Positions 23,424 through 33,433 of a stretch of 64,000 bases of DNA are shown piece after piece. Origin of the DNA: CAYXZQ01 sp963717515 (lineage in GTDB: Archaea > Nanobdellota > Nanobdellia > Woesearchaeales > DSVV01). A model generated the notes under the pieces. It was not told where the DNA came from and made no database searches. It was given only the letters and a program-made list of their open reading frames with translations. The translations under genes and the position numbers were made by a program. Each line of letters begins with the position of its first letter. The first letter of the stretch is position 1. The DNA is taken from contig OY970338.1 in assembly GCA_963717515.1 (NCBI GenBank), forward strand, positions 124,001 to 188,000, given 5' to 3'.

Positions 23424-25787
23424 ATGAAATCGCATCCATACAATCCGGCTATCAGTACGAATCCATCTATCAGCACAGGCGATCTGCAGAAGAAGCTCAG
23501 CCTGCATATGCATGATAAAGGGACTCTTTATACAAGACGAATCCAGAATGTCAGGGACATTACGCAAAAGTACAGGCTATCAGAAGAGCAGAAGGACCTG
23601 ATAGGCCGCAGTGTCCAGGAAACCCTGGAACTATATGACAAGAAGACCAACAAACAGTTCAGGACTGCGGAATACCTCTCAAAGCTCGGCAACCATGCAT
23701 ATGGACTGCTCAAGGAGCTCAACCAGAGGCCGAAAGGCCATAACTTCACGCAGGACCTCATAAGCTACGAGGACAGGACCGGCAGGGTAATGTATAATTC
23801 TTCATTAATGCCGGCTATCAGCACTTCGACAAAATATCCTATGTCTGTTGATTCAAAGCCTGAGGTCTCCAGAATGCCTGTAGCTGCTCCTGATTATTCT
23901 ATGAACTCAAAAAAGATGTCTATTTTCCCTGAAAATGCAGAATCACTCCTGAAGACTGACAGGTCCGGCATTGCATCCGCGCCGTATATAAATGGTGGTC
24001 TCGATAAGATTCTCAGCAGAGTTTTGCCTGAAAATGACTCCAGCACCCCAGGGCGTGACATCTCCAATATATTATCGGATATGCCTGTCATGTCGACAGG
24101 AAGTGCCCCCGTGGTTTCTGATAAGCCTAAATGGGGGTTGTTCAAGAAGATTGTCGGGGGTATCGGGCTCACGGCAATGGGGGTATGGGCACTGTTAAGC
24201 TCATACAGCCCGATATCTGTATCATCTTATGCCAAAAATAATCTAATCAAACCTCCTGCCGCCAGCGCAACAATCGATGACAAGAGTTCGGTATCTCAAA
24301 AAACAGATGGTTCAGCCAAGCCGAAAGAGGCACTTGAAACATATGCTGATAGGAACTCGATGCCAATTGACAGTTTCTCATGGAACAAGTCAGATGGCTT
24401 CCAGGGCTATGACAAGTGGCACAGTTCAAAAAATACAATAGATGATTTCACCATGATGAAGAATTCTCAGAAGACACCCACGCAGAAGGAGATATTCGAA
24501 CAGTGGTTCGGCTCGACAGCCAAAAACTACTGCTTTGACGAGCAGAAGAAGACTCTGACTCTTGACCTCGGCTTCATAAAGGGGTTTCCTACTGTCGAAC
24601 CTTTTGCAAAGGGCGCAGACGGAAAATACCACCGGGTAAATGGCTGGAAGCATTCCTATACCAATCTCACACCTGAGCAGATCGAGGCATTCAAGCAAAA
24701 CCAGAAGCTTCCATCTCCGATAGGTTTCGGATTCCAGTCAATAGACTATTCAAATGGAGTAGTGCATCGGCTCTATGTCTCAGGCTTCAAATATTTGAGC
24801 AAGCCCGGAGAAAAAGCTGTTTCCAAGGCAAAGATAGAAAAGCAGCATGCCAAGGCAAAGGAAGAAGAGAATAAGAAAAGCGTCCTTGGTGATGTCGCAA
24901 TTACGAAATTCATCACAAGGCAGGGTCCGGACAAGCTGACAAACCAGGTCTTCAGGGCGGACAAGATACCATACAGTACCGAAGACGGCAAGATAGGGAA
25001 TTTTGAGTTCGTAAAACTATCTGACTTAAAAAAACTGCTCGGTGAGGTAAGGTATCACAAGAGCATCGATGAGTTCTCGAACCACAATGTTCCCGAGGCA
25101 AAACATATAGTCGTTGCAGGCAATGGAGAGCTGGTATATGCAAGGAATCACAACGGGACACTGTACCAAGATGCGGAGACAGGGCAGATATTTGAAGAGG
25201 AACTGAGCAAAAGGCGCATACAGAAGGTGAAAAATGATGGAATACTGATGGACTATTACCTGGGCAAGAAGGTCAATCTCAGCAATGCATTCATGTTCCC
25301 AGCCCTTGAGAGGATTGTCCATCATGATGTCGTTGAGAAAGCTTTCCATGCACATGACTACAGGCACCTGTTCGATATCTACAGGTTCGTAAAAGATCCC
25401 AAGCAGTTCGGATTTCTCAGGGGATATGAACTGAAACACTTTTTCAGCAATCTACAGATGGAGAAGCTTGATGACCTGTTGCAACTCATAACAATTGCAG
25501 AGTCCCATTTCAATACAAACAAGCTCAGGTTTGATTTCAAATGGGATGACGATAATAATAATTACATTGTCGACGAAGGTGAGCTGGTTGGAGCGATCAT
25601 AACTCCTGCAAGCACGACTGACGGCAAAAATCTCAGCGAGCCTGTCATCTTCACTGATATGATAGGTAGTGTCATGATCGGTGTTCCGAGATTCCCTGAG
25701 CAGAAAGCCGGAGGCGGAATCGGAGGCCAGGGATCTGGTGAGGGCCATGGTGGCGAGTCCGGTGAGGGGTCCGGACCTGGAAAATAA
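23424..25787 (+). CDS. Single-pass membrane protein of unknown function with EF-hand-like loop
   Basis: 787 residues from ATG 23424, chosen because GGGGG lies 6 nt upstream and the predicted transcript starts at about 23399. An N-terminal helical domain (about 1-110) carries the phrase PAIST, which recurs. A Ser/Pro-rich linker leads to a TM helix (about 250-268), then a large extracytoplasmic part. Near residues 709-720 DDNNNYIVDEGE matches a calcium-binding EF-hand loop (acidic or amide at 1, 3, 5, hydrophobic at 8, Glu at 12). The C-terminus is Gly/Ser-rich (GGGIGGQGSGEGHGGESGEG). It lies 15 bp before the giant repeat protein, so the two are probably one operon. No family recognised. Confidence 0.55.
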   Translation: MKSHPYNPAISTNPSISTGDLQKKLSLHMHDKGTLYTRRIQNVRDITQKYRLSEEQKDLIGRSVQETLELYDKKTNKQFRTAEYLSKLGNHAYGLLKELNQRPKGHNFTQDLISYEDRTGRVMYNSSLMPAISTSTKYPMSVDSKPEVSRMPVAAPDYSMNSKKMSIFPENAESLLKTDRSGIASAPYINGGLDKILSRVLPENDSSTPGRDISNILSDMPVMSTGSAPVVSDKPKWGLFKKIVGGIGLTAMGVWALLSSYSPISVSSYAKNNLIKPPAASATIDDKSSVSQKTDGSAKPKEALETYADRNSMPIDSFSWNKSDGFQGYDKWHSSKNTIDDFTMMKNSQKTPTQKEIFEQWFGSTAKNYCFDEQKKTLTLDLGFIKGFPTVEPFAKGADGKYHRVNGWKHSYTNLTPEQIEAFKQNQKLPSPIGFGFQSIDYSNGVVHRLYVSGFKYLSKPGEKAVSKAKIEKQHAKAKEEENKKSVLGDVAITKFITRQGPDKLTNQVFRADKIPYSTEDGKIGNFEFVKLSDLKKLLGEVRYHKSIDEFSNHNVPEAKHIVVAGNGELVYARNHNGTLYQDAETGQIFEEELSKRRIQKVKNDGILMDYYLGKKVNLSNAFMFPALERIVHHDVVEKAFHAHDYRHLFDIYRFVKDPKQFGFLRGYELKHFFSNLQMEKLDDLLQLITIAESHFNTNKLRFDFKWDDDNNNYIVDEGELVGAIITPASTTDGKNLSEPVIFTDMIGSVMIGVPRFPEQKAGGGIGGQGSGEGHGGESGEGSGPGK

Positions 25788-25802
25788 GCGAGGGGTGTAT
25801 GA

Positions 25803-28800
25803 ATGCGATTCATAAAATCAACAGGAATGTCTATCGGAGTCTTGCTGGCTCTAGTGATGGCACTAATGTCAACGGCAGCCTACAATGTAAATTACAATGT
25901 CTATGACGGCCTCCTGACTGACAATGGTCTTGTTACTGGGACAACCCCTGTAAACAATGCCAATGTCATCGGGTTTGTCTGTGCTGACCCCCAATGCAGG
26001 ACAGTCTCCGGGAGGCTCTGGGGAGGCACAACACTCAATACAGGGAGCAGCAACAACATCATGCTAACCTACCCGACGGCCCTCCAGTCCACTTATGGAT
26101 ATCTCCTGTGGTGGTACAAGGAGGGATATGTGACCTATTGGTCGACTGCAAACTGGTACGGGGTTGGCACAGCCCAGGAATCCTACAGCAGATATCTTGC
26201 GAAAAACGACGTATGCAGTGCCCATATAGATGATTTTACTGTAATAAATGATGCTAAACCGAATATCCCTCTCGTGATAGGTGTCGATGCAAGCCTTGAT
26301 GCGACCACTTATGCTGCATTCAGCTGCAAGACAGACAAATACCTGCCGCTAGAGCTCAATGACCTGTTCTCGGCAGACACCAGGGTGACGCTTGAGATAT
26401 TTGATGGGGATGACAAGAAGATATTTTCCCAGCAGAAGGACCTTTCCCTTTTCTGCAGCACGTCAAAGCGGGTCGAGTTCACCTGGACTCCTGAGGCAGC
26501 AGGAAGCTATAGAGCAGTTGCAAGGACAGATGTCACGGACTCATCCTGCCTCGCAAGCCTTCCGCAGCAGGCTTCCAAGGATTTCTCAGTGCTCGGCCAT
26601 GAGCCGAAGAAGCAGTGCTATACGCTCATAAACAACCTGGTGATATCGAACCCTTATCCGAAAGTCGGTGATGTGTTCGACATGAGCTTCACCAGGATAT
26701 CCAACTATGCAGAGGATAACTACGCACTAAGCCCGGTCACGACTGATGTTACCATAAATGTGGTCAGGGACTCTACTGGAGCTGTTGTATACAGCACGAC
26801 AGATGGTCTCAGTGCAAATCCAAATATAGTCGATCCTGTCAAGGCCAGCCATACACTTGATACCTCTGGCTTCAGTGCAGGACAATATACGATAATAGTC
26901 ACAGGCAGGACAAATGACCTTAAATGCAGCGGCCTCGAGACCCTGGGGGAGACAGAGAGGCTCGGGTTCTATCTGGCAGAGAAACCTACCGAGCCCAAGA
27001 ACACGCCGCCGGTCATTTCAGGACTGCCTGACAGATCAACGCAGGAGGATTCCGGATCGCACGAGAGATGGACAGACCTTTTCCAGTATGCAAGCGATGC
27101 AGAGAGCACAGATGACCAACTCTCGTTCTGGATACTCTCACAGAGCAATCCAGGGCTTATCAACTGCTATGTTGATGAATACAGGTATGTGAGCTGCAGT
27201 GCACCTGCAAAGGAGATGCATGGGACAAGCACAATCGTGGTCCAGGTGAGTGACGGTGAATTCACTGACGCTGATTCTTTTGACGTCATAGTGACAGCTG
27301 TCGACGATGCTCCTGTGATAAGCGACATACCTGATGTCACATTCCCAGAGAACTCATGCTATTCGCTGGACCTGGACAGCTATGTTGCAGACCCTGACAA
27401 CACAGATGCAGAGCTCACATGGAGCGTATCAGGCAACAACAATGTGGATATCACAATCAACCCGACAAGCCATGTGGCTAAATTCTGCGCAGGCAGCTGG
27501 TACGGCTCTGAGGATGCCGTGTTCAAGGTGACTGATCCTGATGGCCTGTATGACTCAGACAATGTCAAGGTCACAGTGACCAAGGTCCATGTCAACCAGG
27601 CTCCTGTGATAAGCGACATACCTGATGTCACATTCCCAGAGAACTCATGCTATTCGCTGGACCTGGACAGCTATGTTGCAGACCCTGACAACACAGATGC
27701 AGAGCTCACATGGAGCGTATCAGGCAACAACAATGTGGATATCACAATCAACCCGACAAGCCATGTGGCTAAATTCTGCGCAGGCAGCTGGTACGGCTCT
27801 GAGGATGCCGTGTTCAAGGTGACTGATCCTGATGGCCTGTATGACTCAGACAATGTCAAGGTCACAGTGACCAAGGTCCATGTCAACCAGGCTCCTGTGA
27901 TAAGCGACATACCTGATGTCACATTCCCAGAGAACTCATGCTATTCAATAGACCTGGACAACTATGTTGCAGACCCTGACAACACAGATGCAGAGCTCAC
28001 ATGGAGCGTGTCAGGCAACCATGATGTTGATATAACAATCAATCCGTCAAGCCATGTGGCTAAATTCTGCGCAGGCAGCTGGTACGGCTCTGAGGATGCC
28101 GTGTTCAAGGTGACTGACCCAGACGGCCTGTATGACTCAGACAATGTCAAGGTCACAGTGACCAAGGTCCATGTCAACCAGGCTCCGAAGATAACAGGCC
28201 TGCCTGATGTGGAATTCGAAGAAGGCTCTTGCTATTCGTTGGACCTAGATGATTATGTGACTGACCCTGACAACTCAAAATCAGAGTTGACATGGAAGGC
28301 ACTTTACAATAATTATGTTGATATAACAATCAATCCTGATACACATGTCGCGAGATTCTGCGCAGAAAATTTCTATGGAAAGGACTACGTGAGCTTCGAG
28401 GTCATTGACCCCGAGGGCGCAAGCGACAAGGACGATATAGTAGTCACTGTGGACAAAAGTGAAAACGATCAGCCACCTGTTATAAGCGATATCCCTGATG
28501 TCACATTCCCTGAGGATACATGCTATTCGATAATGCTTGATAATTATGTATCAGACCCTGACAATGCAGACTCAGAGCTTGTATGGGGCGTGAGCGGAAA
28601 TTTCAACATCAATGTGAATATCGACAGCCTGACACATGTTGCAGAGCTATGTCCCAATATGGACTGGAACGGGGGCGAGACACTCAAGTTCACTGTCACT
28701 GACCCAGGGATGATGAGTGATTCTGATGATGTGAAGGCCGTTGTGACGCCTGTAAATGATGCTCCTGTAATAACAGGACTCCCAGATGTAACATTCGACG

Positions 28801-30005
28801 AATACAGCTGTTATTCGCTTGACCTAGACAATTACGTGGCAGACCCGGACAATTCATACAGCGAGCTCACCTGGGAAGCTCTCTACAATAATTTTGTCAC
28901 TATCACAATAGACCCATTCACACATGTCGCGAAGTTTTGTGCAGATGATTTCCACGGAAATGATTATGTGAGCTTCAGGGTGACAGACCCTGACGGAGCA
29001 AGCGACAAGGCCGACATAGTGGTGACTGTCAACAAGGTGACGCTCAACAAGCCGCCTGTCCTGGACATACCTGACCAGACCATCGAAGAGAACTCAGGAC
29101 TGCATGACAATCTTATCGACATATGGGCGTATTCGAGCGACGAGACGCCTGATAGCGGGCTTTCCTTCTCGCTTGACAGCCAGAGCAGGCAGGATATTGT
29201 CAGCTGCTCGCTAGATTCCAACAGGTATTTAGACTGCACAACACAGCAGGGAATGTTCGGCGCAAGCGAGATAACAGTGACAGTTGGCGACGGCGAATTC
29301 ACAACATCCGACACATTCAGCATAGATGTCACTGAAGTCATTCCAGGGGATATTGTTGTTCAGGTTATATACCCCAACGGAGGCGAGGTCCTGAAAGGGA
29401 CAGCTGATATCAGATGGGATGCAGTGACAACTAATATCTGCCTGGGCAATATGAGCATCAGTCTGGACTACAGCGACGACAGTGGAAGCACATGGAATCT
29501 TATCGCCGACAACGTGGCGAATGACGGCACCTTTGAATGGGATACAAAAGGGCTCAAGGACCTTTCGACCTACCTTGTGAGAGTCACGGCAACTGACTGC
29601 CTGACATCAGGCTACGACACCTCTGATGACACTTTTACCATAAACAACCATCCGGCTGTCCATTATGAAGAGCAGCGTCCGAATTATGCCTTATACATAA
29701 AGAGCATCGTGTTTGAGAACCCTGGCGGCGACATGCCTGCACCAGGCGAGGAGCTCCAGATACTTATCACAATCGAGAACATCGGCGATGAAAAGCTCAA
29801 GGGTTTGAAGATGATGGCAATGTCTGATGACCTTGCCGAGGTCGCGTACAGCGGGCCTTTCGACCTGGGAAGGAATGACCAGGTGACAAAGAGGCTTATC
29901 CTTGATGTCCCTTATTGGGCTCAAAGAGATGAGTACCCGTTGAGAATCACAATCCAGAACAATGATGTCAAAAGAGTGGTCTACAGGTTCATCGAGGTAT
30001 CCTAG
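25803..30005 (+). CDS. Giant secreted protein with tandem cadherin/Ig-like repeats
   Basis: 1400 residues. Signal peptide at 1-26, then two beta-sandwich regions to about residue 395. Eight repeats of about 97 residues follow, of the type APVISDIPDVTFPENSCYS...DPDN...VTVTKV, cadherin-like with D-P-D and paired cysteines. Next comes a PNGGE-type domain (about 1185-1270) and a C-terminal CARDB-like beta domain ending at residue 1400. There is no C-terminal TM or sorting signal, so it may be held by its operon partner. Such proteins serve in adhesion, surface layers or cell-cell contact. GAGGGGTG before the ATG gives a good ribosome binding site. Confidence 0.8.
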   Translation: MRFIKSTGMSIGVLLALVMALMSTAAYNVNYNVYDGLLTDNGLVTGTTPVNNANVIGFVCADPQCRTVSGRLWGGTTLNTGSSNNIMLTYPTALQSTYGYLLWWYKEGYVTYWSTANWYGVGTAQESYSRYLAKNDVCSAHIDDFTVINDAKPNIPLVIGVDASLDATTYAAFSCKTDKYLPLELNDLFSADTRVTLEIFDGDDKKIFSQQKDLSLFCSTSKRVEFTWTPEAAGSYRAVARTDVTDSSCLASLPQQASKDFSVLGHEPKKQCYTLINNLVISNPYPKVGDVFDMSFTRISNYAEDNYALSPVTTDVTINVVRDSTGAVVYSTTDGLSANPNIVDPVKASHTLDTSGFSAGQYTIIVTGRTNDLKCSGLETLGETERLGFYLAEKPTEPKNTPPVISGLPDRSTQEDSGSHERWTDLFQYASDAESTDDQLSFWILSQSNPGLINCYVDEYRYVSCSAPAKEMHGTSTIVVQVSDGEFTDADSFDVIVTAVDDAPVISDIPDVTFPENSCYSLDLDSYVADPDNTDAELTWSVSGNNNVDITINPTSHVAKFCAGSWYGSEDAVFKVTDPDGLYDSDNVKVTVTKVHVNQAPVISDIPDVTFPENSCYSLDLDSYVADPDNTDAELTWSVSGNNNVDITINPTSHVAKFCAGSWYGSEDAVFKVTDPDGLYDSDNVKVTVTKVHVNQAPVISDIPDVTFPENSCYSIDLDNYVADPDNTDAELTWSVSGNHDVDITINPSSHVAKFCAGSWYGSEDAVFKVTDPDGLYDSDNVKVTVTKVHVNQAPKITGLPDVEFEEGSCYSLDLDDYVTDPDNSKSELTWKALYNNYVDITINPDTHVARFCAENFYGKDYVSFEVIDPEGASDKDDIVVTVDKSENDQPPVISDIPDVTFPEDTCYSIMLDNYVSDPDNADSELVWGVSGNFNINVNIDSLTHVAELCPNMDWNGGETLKFTVTDPGMMSDSDDVKAVVTPVNDAPVITGLPDVTFDEYSCYSLDLDNYVADPDNSYSELTWEALYNNFVTITIDPFTHVAKFCADDFHGNDYVSFRVTDPDGASDKADIVVTVNKVTLNKPPVLDIPDQTIEENSGLHDNLIDIWAYSSDETPDSGLSFSLDSQSRQDIVSCSLDSNRYLDCTTQQGMFGASEITVTVGDGEFTTSDTFSIDVTEVIPGDIVVQVIYPNGGEVLKGTADIRWDAVTTNICLGNMSISLDYSDDSGSTWNLIADNVANDGTFEWDTKGLKDLSTYLVRVTATDCLTSGYDTSDDTFTINNHPAVHYEEQRPNYALYIKSIVFENPGGDMPAPGEELQILITIENIGDEKLKGLKMMAMSDDLAEVAYSGPFDLGRNDQVTKRLILDVPYWAQRDEYPLRITIQNNDVKRVVYRFIEVS
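27310..28182 (+). repeat. Three tandem 291-bp repeats inside the surface-protein gene
   Basis: Units start at 27310, 27601 and 27892. Units 1 and 2 look identical by eye over 291 bp, including third codon positions; unit 3 differs at scattered sites in its middle. Each encodes one 97-residue cadherin-like domain. DNA-level identity points to recent duplication or gene conversion, and to possible copy-number variation. Confidence 0.85.
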
Positions 30006-31159
30006 AACCTGACAGCGTTCTCTTCAAGAGCCTTGACTGACGGCAGCTCATTGCCCTCAAGAAGCTCCAGAGCCGCTCCGCCACCAGTCGATATATGCGT
30101 AATCCTGTCTTGGAGGCCAAGCCCTTTAATCGAAGCAACGCTGTCTCCTCCGCCGATGATGACAGTTGCCCTTAACTCTGCCAGGAACCTGGCGATATCT
30201 TCAGTGCCTTTTGCGAATTCTGGGATCTCGAACATTCCCAGCGGGCCGTTCCATATGACAGTCCTTGCATCCCTGAGGATGTCCTTGAACTGGTCCACTG
30301 ACCTTTTCCCGATATCGAGCCCATACCAGCCTTTCGGGATCTTCTTCCTGTCGACATTCTTGGTCTGGGCGCCCGGCTCTTTTTTTTCTGCTGCAACAAT
30401 ATCGACAGGCAGGACAAGCTTATCATTGTGCATTATCAGCTTTGCCAGATCGATCTTTTCAGGCTCATAAAGGCTCTCTCCTATCTCAAAGCCTTCTGCC
30501 TTGTAGAAAGTGAATATCATGGCACCGCCGAGAAGAAGCCGGTCCACCTTCTGGATAAGGTTGTTTATGACCCCTATTTTCCCTGAGATCTTGGACCCGC
30601 CGATGATGGCGACAAATGGCCTTGCAGGGTCATTCAGTGCCTTTCCCATGACAGAAAGCTCCCTCTCAAGCGCAAGTCCGGCACATGCAGGCAGAAACTC
30701 TGTTATCCTTGACATCGATGCATGGGCCCTGTGGCTGTTCGCGAAGGCGTCATTCACATAGATGTCTGCATACGATGCGAGCTTCTTTGCAAAGAACTCG
30801 TAGTTCTCTTTCTCCTCAGGATGGAACCTAAGGTTCTCGAGCATCACAATCCTGTCATTCGGGATCTCGATGTCCACACTGTCGTCGAGCTTGACGATGT
30901 TCTCCTCGAGAAGCTTCGAGAGCTGTTTTGCGACAGGGTCCATACGCAGCTCCTTTACAGGTTTGCCGCCGGGCCTGTGCAAGTGGCCCATGATTATCAC
31001 CTGCTTTGCACCCAGGGAAATCAATTTCTTGATTGAAGGCACAGCGTTCTTCAGCCTTGTATCGTCGAGAATCTTCCCGTCATTGAGAGGCACGTCAAGG
31101 TCTGCCCTTATGAGAACCTTTTTTCCTGCAAAGTCCAAGTCTTTAATGGTCCTGTACAT
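30002..31159 (-). CDS. pgk: Phosphoglycerate kinase
   Basis: Transfers phosphate between 1,3-bisphosphoglycerate and ADP. About 385 residues with ADLDVPLNDG, GHLHRPGGK, LENLRFHPEEKEN, NDAFANSHRAHAS, GGSKISGKI, NGPLGMFE and a GGGDS...STGGGA C-terminal nucleotide site. ATG 31159 (MYRTIK) is preferred over the in-frame ATG 31174: the TATA box at 31184-31195 predicts a transcript start near 31162. It follows gap on the same strand but appears to have its own promoter. The 3' end overlaps the surface-protein gene by 4 bp. Confidence 0.96.
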   Translation of the reverse strand: MYRTIKDLDFAGKKVLIRADLDVPLNDGKILDDTRLKNAVPSIKKLISLGAKQVIIMGHLHRPGGKPVKELRMDPVAKQLSKLLEENIVKLDDSVDIEIPNDRIVMLENLRFHPEEKENYEFFAKKLASYADIYVNDAFANSHRAHASMSRITEFLPACAGLALERELSVMGKALNDPARPFVAIIGGSKISGKIGVINNLIQKVDRLLLGGAMIFTFYKAEGFEIGESLYEPEKIDLAKLIMHNDKLVLPVDIVAAEKKEPGAQTKNVDRKKIPKGWYGLDIGKRSVDQFKDILRDARTVIWNGPLGMFEIPEFAKGTEDIARFLAELRATVIIGGGDSVASIKGLGLQDRITHISTGGGAALELLEGNELPSVKALEENAVRF

Positions 31160-31183
31160 CTGGATTTTCAGCATTAAGTATGT

Positions 31184-31195
31184 TTTTATATTTTA
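31184..31195 (-). promoter_or_regulatory. TATA element of pgk
   Basis: On the minus strand AAAATATAAAAA lies about 30 nt before ATG 31159, implying an essentially leaderless pgk message. It decides between the two in-frame start codons. Confidence 0.5.
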
Positions 31196-31218
31196 TTGTT
31201 TTGCACGCTTGTTTCAAA

Positions 31219-32211
31219 TCAGGCAATATGCTTTATCATGTCGACTATCCTGTTGGAATATCCCCACTCATTGTCATACCAAGAGACAGCCTTTATGAAC
31301 CTGCTGTCAATGACATGCGTGAGCGCAGAGTCGAATATCGATGAATGGGGGTTGTGGATTATGTCCCTGGACACTATCGGCTCGTCTGTGTATTCCAGGA
31401 TGCCTCTGAGGTGGCTGTCTGCAACATTTTTGAAAAGGCTGTTTATCCCTTCAACTGTCGCATCCTTCTTCAGGACACATACAAAGTCGGTAATAGAGCC
31501 GTCCGGTGTGGGCACTCTCAGGGAAATCCCGTCAAGCTTGCCTTTGAGGTTAGGTATCACCTCTGCCACTGCCTTGGCTGCCCCCGTGCTTGTCGGAATT
31601 ATGCTGACAGCTGCACTCCTCGCCCTCCTAAGGTCCCTGTGCGGCGCATCAACGAGCCTCTGGTCAGCTGTGTATGAATGGGTGGTGGTCATGAAGCCGT
31701 GCACTATGCCGAAATTGTCATTAAGCACCTTGACAATCGGCGCAAGACAGTTCGTCGTGCATGATGCATTTGATATTATGCTGTGCTTTTCACTGTCGTA
31801 CATGTGCTCATTGACACCCTTGACTAAGGTTATGTCAGGATCTTTTGCAGGCGCGCTTATGAGCACCTTTCTTGACCCTGCCTTCAGATGCTTGGATGCC
31901 CCTTCCCTGTCCCTGAAAAAGCCTGTACTCTCCACGACGACATCTATTGCTAGGTCTTTCCATGGGAGCTTCTCCGGGTCCCGTTCTGCAAAGACCTTTA
32001 TCTCTTTGCCGTCGACAATGAGAGCGCTTTCTGTAAAGCCCACATTCCCTCTGAAATGCCCGTGGACAGAGTCGTACTTTAGCAGATGGGCAAGGGTCTT
32101 TGTGTCGGTAAGGTCGTTGAACGCGACCCACTCGATTTCAGGGTCATTGTGCCCTGCCTGGAACACCTGCCTTCCTATCCTCCCGAAACCATTTATAGCT
32201 GCGCGAATCAT
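31219..32211 (-). CDS. gap: Glyceraldehyde-3-phosphate dehydrogenase, bacterial (NAD) type
   Basis: 330 residues with an INGFGRIGR Rossmann start, SNASCTTNCLAP catalytic Cys loop, TTTHSYTADQ, the RARSAAVSIIPTSTGAAKAV segment and WYDNEWGYS near the end. These are hallmarks of the bacterial/eukaryotic enzyme. The classical archaeal GAPDH has SCNTT instead of SCTTN and a different C-terminal domain. Paired with pgk for the lower part of glycolysis or gluconeogenesis. A TATA box (CTTTATAAAC, about 32247-32257) and GGTGAT before the ATG support the start. Confidence 0.96.
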   Translation of the reverse strand: MIRAAINGFGRIGRQVFQAGHNDPEIEWVAFNDLTDTKTLAHLLKYDSVHGHFRGNVGFTESALIVDGKEIKVFAERDPEKLPWKDLAIDVVVESTGFFRDREGASKHLKAGSRKVLISAPAKDPDITLVKGVNEHMYDSEKHSIISNASCTTNCLAPIVKVLNDNFGIVHGFMTTTHSYTADQRLVDAPHRDLRRARSAAVSIIPTSTGAAKAVAEVIPNLKGKLDGISLRVPTPDGSITDFVCVLKKDATVEGINSLFKNVADSHLRGILEYTDEPIVSRDIIHNPHSSIFDSALTHVIDSRFIKAVSWYDNEWGYSNRIVDMIKHIA

Positions 32212-32282
32212 GATGCATCACCGTGCTATCATAATCCTGTGCAGTTTATAAAGATTTGTCACTATTCCAAGGTTCTGTCCAG

Positions 32283-33347
32283 TCAAAGCGTCTTGTTGTG
32301 CAGGTCAGCTATCTTCATTACCAGTCTCTCGTACTTATCCCAACCAATGCACGGGTCTGTCCATGAGAGCCCGGGCGTGTAGGAGACCTGGCCAGGGCTG
32401 CCATTGTGCTTGCCATCATGAAGATAGGCCTCTATCATCAGCCCCTTGACCATCTCTCGTATCTCGTCATACCTGTTCCTGTTGCACATTATCTCGAGAG
32501 CTATGTCAGGCTGCTCATACCATTTTTTGCCGCTCTGGGAATGGTTAGTATCGATAATAAGTGTCGGATTCTTCAAGCTGCCATTCTCGTGCATCCTGTA
32601 GTTATCAATTATCTTTACCAGGTCCTCCCTGTGGTAATTGGGATGGCTTTCGCCGAAAAGGTCCTCCCAGCCCCTCAATATGCCGTGCGCAAGAGGATTT
32701 CCCTTTGAGTGTATCTCCTTTCCCCTGAGTGTGAAATCCTGCGGGGACTGGGCGGCTTCGATAGCATTGAGCATGATGCTGATGTTCCCTGACAATGGAT
32801 TTTTCATTCCTGTGGCAACATCGAGGTAGCTTGCAGCCTCCCTGTGGAGCTGTCCTCCTGTGGTCCTTGCGCCTACAGCATGGTAACATAATACGTCCTT
32901 TACATAAAACATGTTCTCAGGATTGAGCATCTCATCAGCTGGGCCAAGCCCTACATCAAGTGCCATAATATGCATCAACCTTGACATGACTATCCCTGCA
33001 TTAAGGTCAGCTGGCTTGCCAGGATCAGGATGGATCATGGCTCCTTTGTAGCCTTTTCCTGTTGTCCTTGGCTTGCCGGTATATACCCTTGGCATAAGGA
33101 CAAGCACATTCTCGACAACCTCCTGAAGCCTGGCGGACCTTTCCAGGAACTCCCTCATTGGAGCTGGGTCATCTGCTGAACAAGGCCCCCCAATCAAAAG
33201 GAATTTCATGCTGTCACACGTCAGTACAGCCTCTATCTCCCTGTCCTGGAATTCCTTGACCTTTTTCTGCCTTGGGCTCAGAGGCAGCTCATTTTCTATC
33301 AACTCTTTCGGGCTTATCATGTCAGGCAATTCATCATATCCAGTCAT
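32283..33347 (-). CDS. aroG: 3-deoxy-7-phosphoheptulonate (DAHP) synthase, AroG type
   Basis: First committed step of the shikimate pathway: phosphoenolpyruvate plus erythrose 4-phosphate to DAHP. 354 residues, class I-alpha: IGGPCSADDP, PRVYTGKPRTTGKGYKG, DPGKPADLNAGI, GARTTGGQLHRE, GNPLAHGILRG, DTNHSQSGK and SWTDPCIGW. Metal-binding Cys (GPCS), His and Asp positions are present. An N-terminal extension of about 40 residues, as in feedback-regulated AroF/G/H enzymes, precedes the barrel. AAGGAGGAAG just upstream is an unusually strong ribosome binding site. A leader of about 200 nt with an aromatic-rich peptide lies before it. No other shikimate genes are in the window. Confidence 0.93.
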   Translation of the reverse strand: MTGYDELPDMISPKELIENELPLSPRQKKVKEFQDREIEAVLTCDSMKFLLIGGPCSADDPAPMREFLERSARLQEVVENVLVLMPRVYTGKPRTTGKGYKGAMIHPDPGKPADLNAGIVMSRLMHIMALDVGLGPADEMLNPENMFYVKDVLCYHAVGARTTGGQLHREAASYLDVATGMKNPLSGNISIMLNAIEAAQSPQDFTLRGKEIHSKGNPLAHGILRGWEDLFGESHPNYHREDLVKIIDNYRMHENGSLKNPTLIIDTNHSQSGKKWYEQPDIALEIMCNRNRYDEIREMVKGLMIEAYLHDGKHNGSPGQVSYTPGLSWTDPCIGWDKYERLVMKIADLHNKTL

Positions 33348-33433
33348 TTTTCTTCCTCCTTGTCTGATTCTCCATTCTCATCTCTAGCTCGTTTGGAAAG
33401 GGACCCAGAAGACACGGATTTACGGATAGTTAT

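Noticed and set aside
27310..28182. CRISPR-like or mobile repeats
   Set aside because: Units are directly adjacent, 291 bp, in frame and coding, with no spacers.
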